Counted from the first letter of the stretch, positions 41,789 through 49,479 are shown. The stretch: 64,000 nt of DNA from Euryhalocaulis sp050486445 (GCA_050486445.1 JBJHDH010000001.1:117196-181195), one strand, 5' to 3'. Numbers and translations are program-made. The notes: generated by a model from the sequence alone, not told the origin.

Positions 41789-43009
41789 TCAGACCGCCGC
41801 GCGCGCGCCGTCCAGCACCGCGACGGTGGCGTCGGAATAATAGCCGTTGAAGCGCGTGGCCATGGTCTGGCCATATGCGCCCAGCGCGCCGATCTCGATC
41901 CAGTCGCCTTCCGTCGCATCGGCGGGAAGAACGAACGGGCCTTCCATCCGATCCGCCGAATCGCAGGTCGGGCCGAAGAAGCGGTATTCCGCCGCCTCTT
42001 CCGAGGCCGCGCGCTCATCCGCCGGGATCAGCCGCACCGGATAGCGCCAGGCGAAATTCGCCGCGTCATAGAGTGAGCCATAGGAGCCGTCGTTCAGGAA
42101 CAGGTCGGCGCCCCGGCGCAGCTCGATCCGCGCCAGCGTCGCGCCGCCATCGGCGACCAGCGCCCGGCCGGGCTCCGCCAGCAGCTTTGCGCGGCCAAAG
42201 CCGTGCGTCTTCACCGCCTCGGCGATGGCGTCGAAATAGGCCTGCATCGCCGGCGGCTCCATGCCCGGATAGTGGGCCGGGAAGCCGCCGCCAACATCCA
42301 GCGCGTCGATGGCCACGCCGGCGGCGTCCGCCGCGGCGCGGGCATGGGCGATGGCGCGGGCATAGGCCGCGGGCTCCATGCACTGGCTGCCGACATGGAA
42401 GGTGAGGCCAATACGCCGGGCGAGCGGGCGCGCCGCGCGCAGCAGCTCCGCCGCGTCGTCCAGCTCCGCGCCGAACTTGCCGGAAAGATCCATCAGCGAG
42501 GCGCCGCCTTTGGGCAGGGCCAGGCGCAGATACAGAGTCAGGTCCGCCGCGCCGCCAGTCTCGCCGACGATCTTGCGCAGCTCCGCCGCCGAATCGAAGG
42601 CGAACACGCGCACGCCTGCCTCATAGGCCTCGCGGATCGCGCGGCGCGGCTTGACCGGGTGCATGAACGCCATGCGGGCGCTGGCTGGCAGAACCGACTG
42701 AACCAGCGCGATCTCGCGCGCCGAGGCGACATCGAAATCGCGCACGCCGGCGGACCACAGCGTGCGCAGCACAGCCGGGTGCGGGTTCACCTTCACCGCG
42801 AACATGGTGCGGCCGGCGAATCCGTTCAGGAACAGCTTCGCCGCCGCCGCGATGCGGCGCGGATACAGGACGAACAAAGGATCGTCGGACTCATGCGCGG
42901 CCAGCGCCTCCTGAACGGAAGCGAAGACCGGCAGGCCCGGCACGCCGTGGGCGTCAGGGAGAATGGATGGAACCGGCGCCAGCGCCGGACGGCCGTGGGG
43001 CTGTTGCAT
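41789..43009 (-). CDS. Type III PLP-dependent ornithine/lysine decarboxylase
   Basis: A 406-residue alanine-racemase-fold decarboxylase. The PLP lysine is in GRTMFAVKVNPHPAVLR (about residue 72). Other signatures are VRDFDVASAREI, MAFMHPVKPRRAIREA, LTFHVGSQCMEP (about 205), ALDVGGGFPAHYPG, AEPGRALVADG (about 270) and the substrate-binding cysteine region FFGPTCDSADRMEG (about 340). The type III ODC of eukaryotes and alphaproteobacteria has this layout and makes putrescine. The start is ATG 43009 (MQQPHGRPAL); an ATG at 43042 would add 11 residues. The unusually long structured leader upstream and the deoxyhypusine-synthase-like gene downstream make a polyamine operon. Whether ornithine or lysine is preferred cannot be read. 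Confidence 0.88.
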   Translation of the reverse strand: MQQPHGRPALAPVPSILPDAHGVPGLPVFASVQEALAAHESDDPLFVLYPRRIAAAAKLFLNGFAGRTMFAVKVNPHPAVLRTLWSAGVRDFDVASAREIALVQSVLPASARMAFMHPVKPRRAIREAYEAGVRVFAFDSAAELRKIVGETGGAADLTLYLRLALPKGGASLMDLSGKFGAELDDAAELLRAARPLARRIGLTFHVGSQCMEPAAYARAIAHARAAADAAGVAIDALDVGGGFPAHYPGMEPPAMQAYFDAIAEAVKTHGFGRAKLLAEPGRALVADGGATLARIELRRGADLFLNDGSYGSLYDAANFAWRYPVRLIPADERAASEEAAEYRFFGPTCDSADRMEGPFVLPADATEGDWIEIGALGAYGQTMATRFNGYYSDATVAVLDGARAAV

Positions 43010-43059
43010 TGATTCTGACCTTGCACTTCCCGGGGCCGCCATGGGCGCCGCGGGTCTTC

Positions 43060-43390
43060 CGAAGCGCGGGCCATACGCTATCCGGCCCGCAGGGATCGGG
43101 TTCGGCGGGCCTTAGGCCCGCACCACGTAGTGCAATTCCAGAACGAGCTGCGCGAACTGCCGGTGATGGCCGGACAGGAAAGCCGGGCGGAGAACGCCGC
43201 CGGAAAGATCGCGAAGAGCGGGATGCCGAGCCATCGCCGAAAGTTCCCTTGTTTCATCAGAGGCGGTTTGAACCGCCAGGCCAACAAACCAAGGCGTCTT
43301 GCGTAGCCCGTACTGACCTCCAACGGCGATTCCGGACCGGGGTCCGGGAAGAGCGCCGAAAGCGTCGTAGCGTTACAGTGTCGCCGAGCG
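43060..43390 (-). ncRNA. Structured 5' leader of the decarboxylase gene, candidate speF RNA motif
   Basis: The 450 bases upstream of the decarboxylase have no convincing gene, but in the minus-strand RNA several strong stems are readable: CCGGACC/GGTCCGG (43332-43347), GGCGGTT/AACCGCC (43262-43277), GCACTACGTGGTGC (43120-43133) and GCGGGCC/GGCCCGC (43105-43121). Alphaproteobacterial ornithine decarboxylase genes often carry the long speF RNA motif at this place, so this is the natural candidate. I cannot run the covariance model; exact limits are uncertain. An 81-codon frame inside (43078-43323) looks fortuitous. Confidence 0.55.
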
Positions 43391-43457
43391 CGGACTTAGG
43401 GATATTCCCCCGCTGGCGCAAGGGAAAAATCGGTAATACGCGTTAAGGATTGCAGCC

Positions 43458-43478
43458 GGGCCGGGGCGCGCCCGGCCC
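43458..43478 (-). terminator. Probable terminator of phoB
   Basis: An 8-bp GC stem (GGGCCGGG 43458-43465 with CCCGGCCC 43471-43478) lies 16 bases beyond the phoB stop; the following minus-strand bases are only weakly T-rich. Confidence 0.5.
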
Positions 43479-43493
43479 TGTGAGCGGACGCGC

Positions 43494-44192
43494 TCAGGCG
43501 GGCGCTGTGGCGATCTCCAGCGAATAGCCGGCGCTGCGCACGGTGCGGATCGGGTCGGCCAGGCCCGGCAGGCGCAACGCCTTGCGCAGCCGCCCGATAT
43601 GCACATCCACCGTGCGCGCCTCGACATAGATGTCGCTGCCCCAGACCGCGTCCAGCAATTGCTCGCGCGAGAACACCCGGCCGGGGTGCTGCATCAGGTG
43701 ATCCAGCAGGCGGAATTCGGTGGGGCCCAGATGCAGTTCCTGCCCCGCCCGGCGCACCCGGTGGGCGACGCGGTCGACCTCGATATCGCCACAGGCCAGC
43801 GTGTCGTCGGCTAGACCCGGCCGGATGCGGCGCAGCACCGCGCGGACGCGCGCGAACAGTTCGGTCATCGCGAACGGCTTGATAATGTAGTCGTCGGCGC
43901 CGGTGTCCAGCCCGCGCACGCGCTCTGTCTCCTCACCGCGCGCGGTCAGCATGATGATCGGCAGGTTACGCGTGGGCTGGCGGCTGCGCAGCCGGCGGCA
44001 GACCTCGATGCCACTGAGACGGGGCAGCATCCAGTCCAGGATCATCAGGTCCGGCGGCGCCTCGGAGACCATGGTCATCGCCTCCTCGCCGTCCGGGGCG
44101 ACGGCGACGCGGTAGCCCTCTTTCTGAAGATTGTATTCCAGAAGCTGGGCGAGCGATTCCTCGTCCTCGACGATCAGAACATAGGGTTTCAT
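43494..44192 (-). CDS. phoB: Phosphate response regulator PhoB
   Basis: A 232-residue OmpR-family regulator. The receiver domain (1 to about 120) has the acidic pair in VEDEESL, the phosphoacceptor Asp in LMILDWMLP (about 53), Thr in MLTARGEE and Lys in IIKPFAM. The winged-helix domain (about 130-230) carries LTPTEF-like LGPTEFRLLDHLMQHPGRVFSREQLLDAVWG and RTVDVHIGRLRKAL, the PhoB recognition helix. It activates Pho-regulon genes under low phosphate. The start ATG 44192 overlaps the phoU stop. A Pho box upstream of phoU implies autoregulation. Confidence 0.95.
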   Translation of the reverse strand: MKPYVLIVEDEESLAQLLEYNLQKEGYRVAVAPDGEEAMTMVSEAPPDLMILDWMLPRLSGIEVCRRLRSRQPTRNLPIIMLTARGEETERVRGLDTGADDYIIKPFAMTELFARVRAVLRRIRPGLADDTLACGDIEVDRVAHRVRRAGQELHLGPTEFRLLDHLMQHPGRVFSREQLLDAVWGSDIYVEARTVDVHIGRLRKALRLPGLADPIRTVRSAGYSLEIATAPA

Positions 44193-44923
44193 GCCCTGTC
44201 CTTTCCTGCGGGTTCGGGAAGGTCTTTGCGGTTCAGTCCGGGCACGGTCTCGCCCTTGGGCCGGTCGCCCGCGAGCCGCTCGCCCGTGACGCTGTAATGG
44301 ACCAGCTCGGCGATATTGGTGGCGTGATCGCCGATCCGCTCCAGATTCTTGACAACGAACAGCAGGTGCGCCGCCGTGCTGATCGTCCGCGGGTCTTCCA
44401 TCATGTAGGTGAGCAGTTCGCGGAACAGCGAGCTGTATTGCGCGTCCACATCCTCGTCGCGCGTCCAGACCGCGACGGCCCGCCCGGGCTCTTCGCGGGC
44501 ATAGGCGTCGAGCACGGCGGAAAGCTGGGCGATCACGGCGCGGCCCATCGACTCCACCCCGCGCGCGATCAGGGACGGGCCGGCGGGCTCCATGGCCAGG
44601 CTGCGCTTGGCGATGTTTTTGCAAAGATCGCCGATGCGCTCCAGCTCGGCGGAAATTTTCAGCGCCGTGAAGGTGATGCGCAGATCGGCCGCCAGCGGCT
44701 GGCGCCGCGCGAACAGACGGATCGCCTGGCGCAGGATTTCCGCCTCCGCCGCATCCACCTGACGGTCCCGCTTCACCACTTTTTCCGCCAGGTCCGGATC
44801 GCGCCGCACCACCGACTGCACCGCGTCCGCGAGCATGGATTCGGTCAGCCCGCCCATGCGCGAAATCTCCGCCGCGAGCGTATCCAGCTCTTCCCCGAAG
44901 GCCCTGACGATATGTTCGGCCAT
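44189..44923 (-). CDS. phoU: Phosphate signalling protein PhoU
   Basis: A 244-residue all-helical protein with two PhoU repeats: EELDTLAAEISRMGGLTESMLADAV with ELERIGDLCKNIAKRSL in the first half and SLFRELLTYMMEDPRTISTAAHLLFVVKNLERIGDHATNIAELV in the second. The ERIGD and DxxxNIA metal-cluster motifs appear in both. PhoU keeps PhoR in the phosphatase state when phosphate is plentiful, normally by contact with the PstB ATPase. The pst genes that usually precede phoU are absent here. It lies 120 bases after phoR and overlaps phoB. Confidence 0.95.
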   Translation of the reverse strand: MAEHIVRAFGEELDTLAAEISRMGGLTESMLADAVQSVVRRDPDLAEKVVKRDRQVDAAEAEILRQAIRLFARRQPLAADLRITFTALKISAELERIGDLCKNIAKRSLAMEPAGPSLIARGVESMGRAVIAQLSAVLDAYAREEPGRAVAVWTRDEDVDAQYSSLFRELLTYMMEDPRTISTAAHLLFVVKNLERIGDHATNIAELVHYSVTGERLAGDRPKGETVPGLNRKDLPEPAGKDRA

Positions 44924-44983
44924 GTCCTGCGCGTCTCCTTCGCCGCCATGCGGATTGCGCGGCGCGTTGCGAACGCGGCCCCG

Positions 44984-45016
44984 CTCTATGACGCCTGCAT
45001 GACAGTTTTATGAAGC
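44984..45016 (-). promoter_or_regulatory. Pho box: three tandem 11-bp PhoB half-sites
   Basis: Reading the minus strand, three consecutive 11-base units occur: GCTTCATAAAA, CTGTCATGCAG and GCGTCATAGAG. The middle one starts with the perfect PhoB half-site CTGTCAT, and all three end their 7-base core in TCAT at exact 11-base spacing. The array ends 61 bases before the phoU start, the right distance for PhoB-activated transcription. Confidence 0.8.
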
Positions 45017-45043
45017 CGAGTCCCCTGTTTACAGGGAGCCGGG

Positions 45044-46426
45044 TCAGGAGGCGCGGGCGCCAGCGGAAACCGGGGCGCAGACGGTGAAGACGGTTCCCCG
45101 GCCGGGCTGGCTTTCCACGGCGAAGCCGCCGCGATGCCGCGTCATCACGTGTTTGACGATGGCCAGGCCCAGACCCGTGCCCTTGCGGTCCTCCGCCTTG
45201 CCTTCCTCGACGCGATAGAAGCGTTGCGACAGGCTGGGCAAATGCGCCGCCTCGATGCCCGGCCCCTCATCGGTGATGCGCACCGCCGTCACCGGACCCT
45301 CGCCGGCCGGCGCGACGATGGTGAAGCGGCCGGGCGCCGGGCCGAGACTGGCCGGCGGACGCATCGCCTCGGCCGGAGACAGACCGGGAATGACCTCCAG
45401 CCGCACCGCGCCGCCGCGCGGCGAATATTTCAGCGCATTATCGACCAGATTCTGGACCACGGCGGCGAGCTGGTCGCGGTCGCCGGTCACCGGCGCGCCG
45501 CCCTCCGGCGCGCTCAGCACAATCGCGGCGCCGCGCGCATCGGCGATGGGGCGCAGCGCATCGGCGGCGTCCCGCGCCACAATGGCGAGGTCCACCACGT
45601 CCGAAGGCGGCAGATGCTCGCTCATCTCGATACGCGACAGCGACAGAAGATCGTTGATGAGCCGGCTCATGCGCCCGGCCTGGCCGTGCATGATTTCCAG
45701 AAAACGCTCACGCGCCTCCGGGTCGTCCTTGGCGTGGCCGCGCAGTGTTTCGATAAAGCCCGCCAGCGAGGCCAGCGGCGTGCGCAGTTCGTGGCTGGCG
45801 TTGGCCAGGAATTTGGCGCGCATCTGTTCGGCGCGGCGCAGATCGGTTTCGTCGTGCAGCACCAGAATGGCGGAGGCGCGCCCCTCCGGCCCGGCGGGCA
45901 GCGGCGCGGCGAACACTTTCACGAACATCTCATAGGGTGTGCGCGCGTGATGCTCCACCGGCATCGGCTGCTCGCCGCGCAACGCCGCGCTGGCCGCATC
46001 CAGCACTTCGGGCTGGCGCAGAACGGCGGCGATATTGGCGGGCTCGCGCGACAGGCCGAAAAACGTGCGCGCGGCGGCGTTGGCGCGCTCGATGCGTCCA
46101 CCCGGACCGATGAGCAGCACCGGGTCGGGCAGGCGCTCGATCATGCTGGAGGCGACATCCTCGCGCGGCGGCGCGGCGGGCGCCGGCGTCGCGGGCGGCG
46201 CCCCGGCGGCAGCCGCGCCTGAATCCCGCGCAGCATCGCGCCCCCCCGTCAGCCTTGAAGCCGTCAGCCTTGAAGCCGTCAGCCTTGCATAGGCCAGCGC
46301 CAGAGCCGCGAGCGCGGCGACGGCGAGCCCGGCATAAGCCAAAGGCGCGCCGGAGGCCGCGGCCAGCGCCGCGACGACCAGCGCGGCAAGTCCCGCGACA
46401 ATGGCGATGTCCCTGTTCCTGTTCAC
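45044..46426 (-). CDS. phoR: Phosphate sensor histidine kinase PhoR
   Basis: A 460-residue kinase. Two short hydrophobic helices (about 8-45) anchor it. A PAS domain follows (MIERLPDPVLLIGPGGRIERANAAARTFFG, about 95-125). The HisKA box is MRAKFLANASHELRTPLASLAGFIETLRG with phospho-His near 215, and the HATPase has N-box QNLVDNALKYSPRGG, G1 RITDEGPGIEA and G2 DRKGTGLGLAIVKHV. It starts at GTG 46426 behind AGGA. Between the helices and the PAS domain a 15-bp tandem repeat codes for ASRLT units and an Ala/Pro-rich linker follows. Its downstream partners phoU and phoB complete the system. It is separated from phoU by the Pho box, so phoU-phoB may have their own promoter. Confidence 0.92.
   Translation of the reverse strand: MNRNRDIAIVAGLAALVVAALAAASGAPLAYAGLAVAALAALALAYARLTASRLTASRLTGGRDAARDSGAAAAGAPPATPAPAAPPREDVASSMIERLPDPVLLIGPGGRIERANAAARTFFGLSREPANIAAVLRQPEVLDAASAALRGEQPMPVEHHARTPYEMFVKVFAAPLPAGPEGRASAILVLHDETDLRRAEQMRAKFLANASHELRTPLASLAGFIETLRGHAKDDPEARERFLEIMHGQAGRMSRLINDLLSLSRIEMSEHLPPSDVVDLAIVARDAADALRPIADARGAAIVLSAPEGGAPVTGDRDQLAAVVQNLVDNALKYSPRGGAVRLEVIPGLSPAEAMRPPASLGPAPGRFTIVAPAGEGPVTAVRITDEGPGIEAAHLPSLSQRFYRVEEGKAEDRKGTGLGLAIVKHVMTRHRGGFAVESQPGRGTVFTVCAPVSAGARAS
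46247..46289. repeat. 15-bp tandem repeat inside phoR
   Basis: Three copies (the last partial) of CGTCAGCCTTGAAGC in the plus strand start at 46247, 46262 and 46277. In the phoR frame they encode repeated ASRLT residues in the linker after the membrane helices. The length is in frame, so copy-number changes would be tolerated. Confidence 0.85.
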
Positions 46427-46521
46427 GGAATCCTGCCCATTCGACTCTGCCGCCCGGCCTGAAAGCCCGGCGGCGATACGCGGCGATACAATGCCGCCCG
46501 CTTCCGGTCTAGAATTCCCGC

Positions 46522-46899
46522 ATGGCATCCAGACCCGCACGCACGCCCGAACCCGCCGCCGGGGCGCGATTATGGCTGCGCGTGCTGACGCCTTCGGGCG
46601 CGGCCATCGGGCCGGGCATGATCGCCTTGCTGCGCGCGGTGCGGGATGAAGGCTCGATCAGCGCGGCGGCGCGCCGCCTGGAGATGTCCTATCGCCGGGC
46701 ATGGCTGCTGCTGGAACAGACCGCCGCGGCGCTGGGCGCGCCGGTGGTGGAAACCAGCATCGGCGGCGCCGCGCGCGGCGGCGCGACGCTGAGCGAGGCG
46801 GGCGCGCGTCTGGTGGCGCTGTATGAGCGCGTGGAGGCGGACGCCAACGCCGCCGTGGCGCAGGAGCTGGACGCATTTTTCGCCAGCCTGAAAGGCTGA
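46522..46899 (+). CDS. ModE N-terminal-type winged-helix regulator
   Basis: A 125-residue protein equal to the DNA-binding half of the molybdate regulator ModE. ALLRAVRDEGSISAAARRLEMSYRRAWLLLEQ (about 34-66) is the diagnostic helix-turn-helix and wing start, followed by VVETSIGGAARGGATLSEAGARLVALYERVEADA (about 72-105). The molybdate-binding Mop domains are missing, as in many alphaproteobacterial short ModE proteins, which sense molybdate indirectly or not at all. No molybdate transporter or molybdoenzyme is adjacent. It is divergent from phoR with a gap of about 95 bases. Confidence 0.88.
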   Translation: MASRPARTPEPAAGARLWLRVLTPSGAAIGPGMIALLRAVRDEGSISAAARRLEMSYRRAWLLLEQTAAALGAPVVETSIGGAARGGATLSEAGARLVALYERVEADANAAVAQELDAFFASLKG

Positions 46900-47000
46900 G
46901 CGTCCGGCCCATCATTATGATGCGAGAGTGCGGCGCGAAGGGCGCGGATGCTTCCTCTCTCCCACCTCCGCCCTCATCCCGAGGAGCCCGAGGAGCCGCC

Positions 47001-47152
47001 CCTCATGCTGAGGAGGCGGCGAAGCCGCCGTCTCGAAGCAAGGGCGGCGTCACGAAGGGCGTCTCGAGGGACGATCCAGCGTGACACAAGCGTTGATGGA
47101 ATCTGGAGCGTGCTTCGAGACGCGCGCTTTCAACGCGCTCCTCAGCATGAGG
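47001..47152. repeat. Long interrupted inverted repeat (MITE-like palindromic element)
   Basis: Outer arms of 15 bp match perfectly (CCTCATGCTGAGGAG 47001-47015, CTCCTCAGCATGAGG 47138-47152). An inner pair also matches in inverted order (GTCTCGAAGCA 47030-47040, TGCTTCGAGAC 47111-47121). The whole fills the gap between the modE-like gene and rppH and has no coding sense. I see no gene in 46900-47213. Confidence 0.8.
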
Positions 47153-47213
47153 GCTGTGTGTGGTATCAACGAGTGAAATCAACCGCGTTCTGTCCAGACC
47201 CGCTTGTGGAACA

Positions 47214-47708
47214 TCACGCCGGAACGGCGAAGCGGGAAAATTCGCGCACGACCTGCTCATAAACCGGGCGTTTCCAGGGAATAATCAGGCCGGGCGCCTC
47301 GGCCAGATCGCCCCAGCGCCAGGCCTCGAATTCATCGGAGCGCGACAGGTCGATATCGGAATCGGCGCCGAGAAAGCGGAAGGCGAACCATTTCTGGCGC
47401 TGGCCGCGCCAGTTCCGGTTCTTTTTCCGCGCGCGCACCTCTGGCGGGAAATCATAGGAAAGCCAGTCCGCAAGCTCGCCCAGCATCTGCGCCAGACGCG
47501 GCGGCGCGCCAGTCTCTTCCTCCAGCTCGCGCAGCGCCGCGGCCCGCGGCGCCTCGCCCGGGTCGATCCCGCCCTGCGGAAACTGCCAGTTATGGGGGCC
47601 GGGGGTCGCCGTGCGCCGCCCGAAAAAGACGCGGCCGGAGGCGCTAAACAGCACAATGCCGACATTGGGCCGCCATGCGCTGATGTCCGCGGACTCCGCA
47701 TCGCTCAT
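47214..47708 (-). CDS. rppH: RNA pyrophosphohydrolase RppH
   Basis: A 164-residue Nudix hydrolase that removes pyrophosphate from 5'-triphosphate RNA and so starts mRNA decay. It has WRPNVGIVLFSASGRVFFGRR near the start, NWQFPQGGIDPGEAP and the Nudix box GGIDPGE...RELEEETG (about 46-68), and the RppH-specific KWFAFRF and FEAWRWGDL parts. ATG 47708 overlaps the stop of the divergent polysaccharide deacetylase gene (ATGA), a pairing seen in other alphaproteobacteria. Confidence 0.95.
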   Translation of the reverse strand: MSDAESADISAWRPNVGIVLFSASGRVFFGRRTATPGPHNWQFPQGGIDPGEAPRAAALRELEEETGAPPRLAQMLGELADWLSYDFPPEVRARKKNRNWRGQRQKWFAFRFLGADSDIDLSRSDEFEAWRWGDLAEAPGLIIPWKRPVYEQVVREFSRFAVPA

Positions 47709-48895
47709 GATGGCGCGCGCGCGGCGGCTTTCAGCCTGAGCGCCGCCGAAGCCGGAACCAGGGCGTAGCCGCGCCGGTCGGCCTCTCGCGCCCAGGCGGC
47801 GGCCTGATCGACTACGACCGGATAGGCGAAGCCCGCGCCCATCGCCACGCCGCCGCGCGACGCCGCTGCTTCGAGCTGGAGCAATTGCTGCTGCACGTCC
47901 TGCGCGGCCAGGCTGGCGTCCAGCGCCCGGTCCGTGACCGCCCAGACCAGACCTGAGGACTCGCCCGCGCGTTCGGCCGGCGGGCGGACAGGAACGCCGT
48001 CATAGATCATGTCGATTCCACGCCCGGCGATCTCCGCCAGCACCGGGGACAGCGCCGCCTCTGACCCGACGAAGCGGCCCCCCATATAATTCATCACCGC
48101 GAAATACCCGCTTGCCCGCGACATCAGCCATTCCAGCCGGGCGATATTGGCGCCCGAACCGAGCCCGGTCAGCAACGTGTGCTCGCCCGGATCGTTTTCG
48201 GGATAGTCGAACGGCTCCATCGGCAATTCGATCACCACCTCGTGGCCGCTCGCGCGGGCCTCGTCGATCCAGTGTTGCAGGTCTGGCGCGTAGGGCGAAA
48301 AGCCCAACGTCACTTCCGGTGGCAATTCATTGATGGCCCGGCGCGTGCCTTCGGCGTCCCAGCCCAGGCCGCCGATCACCAGGGCGATGCGGGGCAGGCC
48401 GCGATCCTCGAACGGGCGCGCATAGGCGTCGGCCGGGCGCAGACCGCCCTCGCCGATGACGGGCAGCAGGCCGCCGGGTCCGGGCGCGGTAAGGCCGGGC
48501 AGCGGCGCGCGCGGCAGGGCTTCGCGGACGGCGATGGCAACGGGCTCGGGCTCGGGCTCGGGCTCGCCCACCGAGAACGCCGCCGGTTCGGGGGCGAACG
48601 CCTCTGGATGATCCGCGTAATCGGCATAATCGGCCGGCGCCGGCGCGCCCTCCGCCAGTTCGTCCAGACCCGGCCAGTCGGTGCGCAGCAAGCCTTGCGG
48701 CTCGGCGGCGCGAACCGGCGGGGCGGGCGCAATCGGCGGAACCTGCGCCACGGCGCGCGGCAGGGCGTCGCGCGGATCGCCGGCCAGCAGCACCCAGGCC
48801 GTTCCGGCGCAGAGCGCAGCGGCCAGAACCAGCCCGCCAATCGCATGCAGGTTCAGCTTCGGTTCGCTGCGTTTCATCTGGAAGGCGACGCTCAT
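47705..48895 (-). CDS. Divergent polysaccharide deacetylase family protein
   Basis: A 396-residue protein with an N-terminal membrane anchor (about residues 20-40, AIGGLVLAAALCAGTAWVLL), a low-complexity linker rich in Ala/Pro (including an EPEPEPEP run encoded by four GGGCTC hexamers, 48541-48567) and a C-terminal deacetylase-like barrel. Barrel parts are LPRIALVIGGLGWDAEGTRRAINELPPEVTLGFSPYAPDLQ, GHEVVIELPMEPFDYPENDPGEHTL, YFAVMNYMGGRF and IYDGVPV. The metal-binding residues of true polysaccharide deacetylases are only partly kept, so activity is uncertain. In related genomes it sits between a CtpA-like peptidase and rppH. Confidence 0.88.
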   Translation of the reverse strand: MSVAFQMKRSEPKLNLHAIGGLVLAAALCAGTAWVLLAGDPRDALPRAVAQVPPIAPAPPVRAAEPQGLLRTDWPGLDELAEGAPAPADYADYADHPEAFAPEPAAFSVGEPEPEPEPVAIAVREALPRAPLPGLTAPGPGGLLPVIGEGGLRPADAYARPFEDRGLPRIALVIGGLGWDAEGTRRAINELPPEVTLGFSPYAPDLQHWIDEARASGHEVVIELPMEPFDYPENDPGEHTLLTGLGSGANIARLEWLMSRASGYFAVMNYMGGRFVGSEAALSPVLAEIAGRGIDMIYDGVPVRPPAERAGESSGLVWAVTDRALDASLAAQDVQQQLLQLEAAASRGGVAMGAGFAYPVVVDQAAAWAREADRRGYALVPASAALRLKAAARAPS

Positions 48896-48926
48896 CAGGC
48901 CGGCCGGTCCGCTCTCCGGGAATCTT

Positions 48927-48946
48927 GGTTAACGGACTGGTTAACG
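48927..48946. promoter_or_regulatory. Paired GGTTAACG direct repeat in a promoter region
   Basis: GGTTAACG occurs at 48927-48934 and again at 48939-48946, 12 bases apart, 32 bases upstream of the deacetylase-family gene start. TTAA pairs of this kind resemble CtrA sites, but the spacing (8 bases between TTAA) is one more than the usual TTAA-N7-TTAA. Confidence 0.35.
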
Positions 48947-49044
48947 CGCCGCGGGTAAAGAATGGGTAACGGTCCCGGGCGGCGGCAAATTAAATCGCAG
49001 AAACGGCCGGGATGGCGCCGGGCGGCAGGGCCTCATCGGAAGCC

Positions 49045-49479
49045 TCAATAAATCTCTTCGGCGACGCAGCCGTCGCCAACGAAGCGGAAATCCTCCACCA
49101 GCCCGGTCAGGCCGATGACAAAGCGCGTCTCGCAATCCGTCCACCATTCGCGCGGCGGCTCATAGACCGACTCGGTCCAGGATTCGGTGATCTCGACGAT
49201 CTCGCCGTCGCGGTCGCGCCGCCGGACCGTGCGCTCGCGCGGCACATTGCGCGTATAACCGTCGCTGACATGCCGCTCGCGCACGAAATAGGTCCAGACC
49301 TCGCGCCCGTCGCTGAGCCGGTCGCGCGCCACGGGTGAGCCGCGCTCCAGCAGCAGTGCGTCGGCGGGCGCGCCCAGCCACAGCGCCGTGCGCTGGCGAT
49401 AGCCTTCGGCTGTGGCGCAGGCGGCCAGCAACGCCGGGACGGCGAGCAAAGCCAGCAGGGATGGGCGCAACCGGATCAT
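49045..49479 (-). CDS. Small lipoprotein of unknown function
   Basis: A 144-residue lipoprotein: MIRLRPSLLALLAVPALLAACATAEG is a signal peptide with lipobox, lipidated Cys about 21. The mature domain starts YRQRTALWLGAPADALLLERGSPVARDRLSDGREVWTYF, resembling the SmpA/OmlA-like pattern of a small alpha-beta domain that tests alignment of a helix with a following strand, then EITESWTESVYEPPREWWTDCETRF and a C-terminal DGC. The paired cysteines may form a disulfide. No function is known. It is divergent from the ThiF/MoeB gene. ATG 49479 is taken; an open frame upstream adds a non-signal sequence. Confidence 0.7.
   Translation of the reverse strand: MIRLRPSLLALLAVPALLAACATAEGYRQRTALWLGAPADALLLERGSPVARDRLSDGREVWTYFVRERHVSDGYTRNVPRERTVRRRDRDGEIVEITESWTESVYEPPREWWTDCETRFVIGLTGLVEDFRFVGDGCVAEEIY

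Noticed and set aside
43078..43323. 81-codon minus-strand frame upstream of the decarboxylase
   Set aside because: Composition is odd, it has no clear ribosome binding site and overlaps several stable RNA stems; a structured leader explains the region better, although a leader peptide cannot be fully excluded.
48541..48567. GGGCTC hexamer repeat as a possible regulatory array
   Set aside because: It lies inside the deacetylase-family gene and simply encodes an EPEPEPEP linker.
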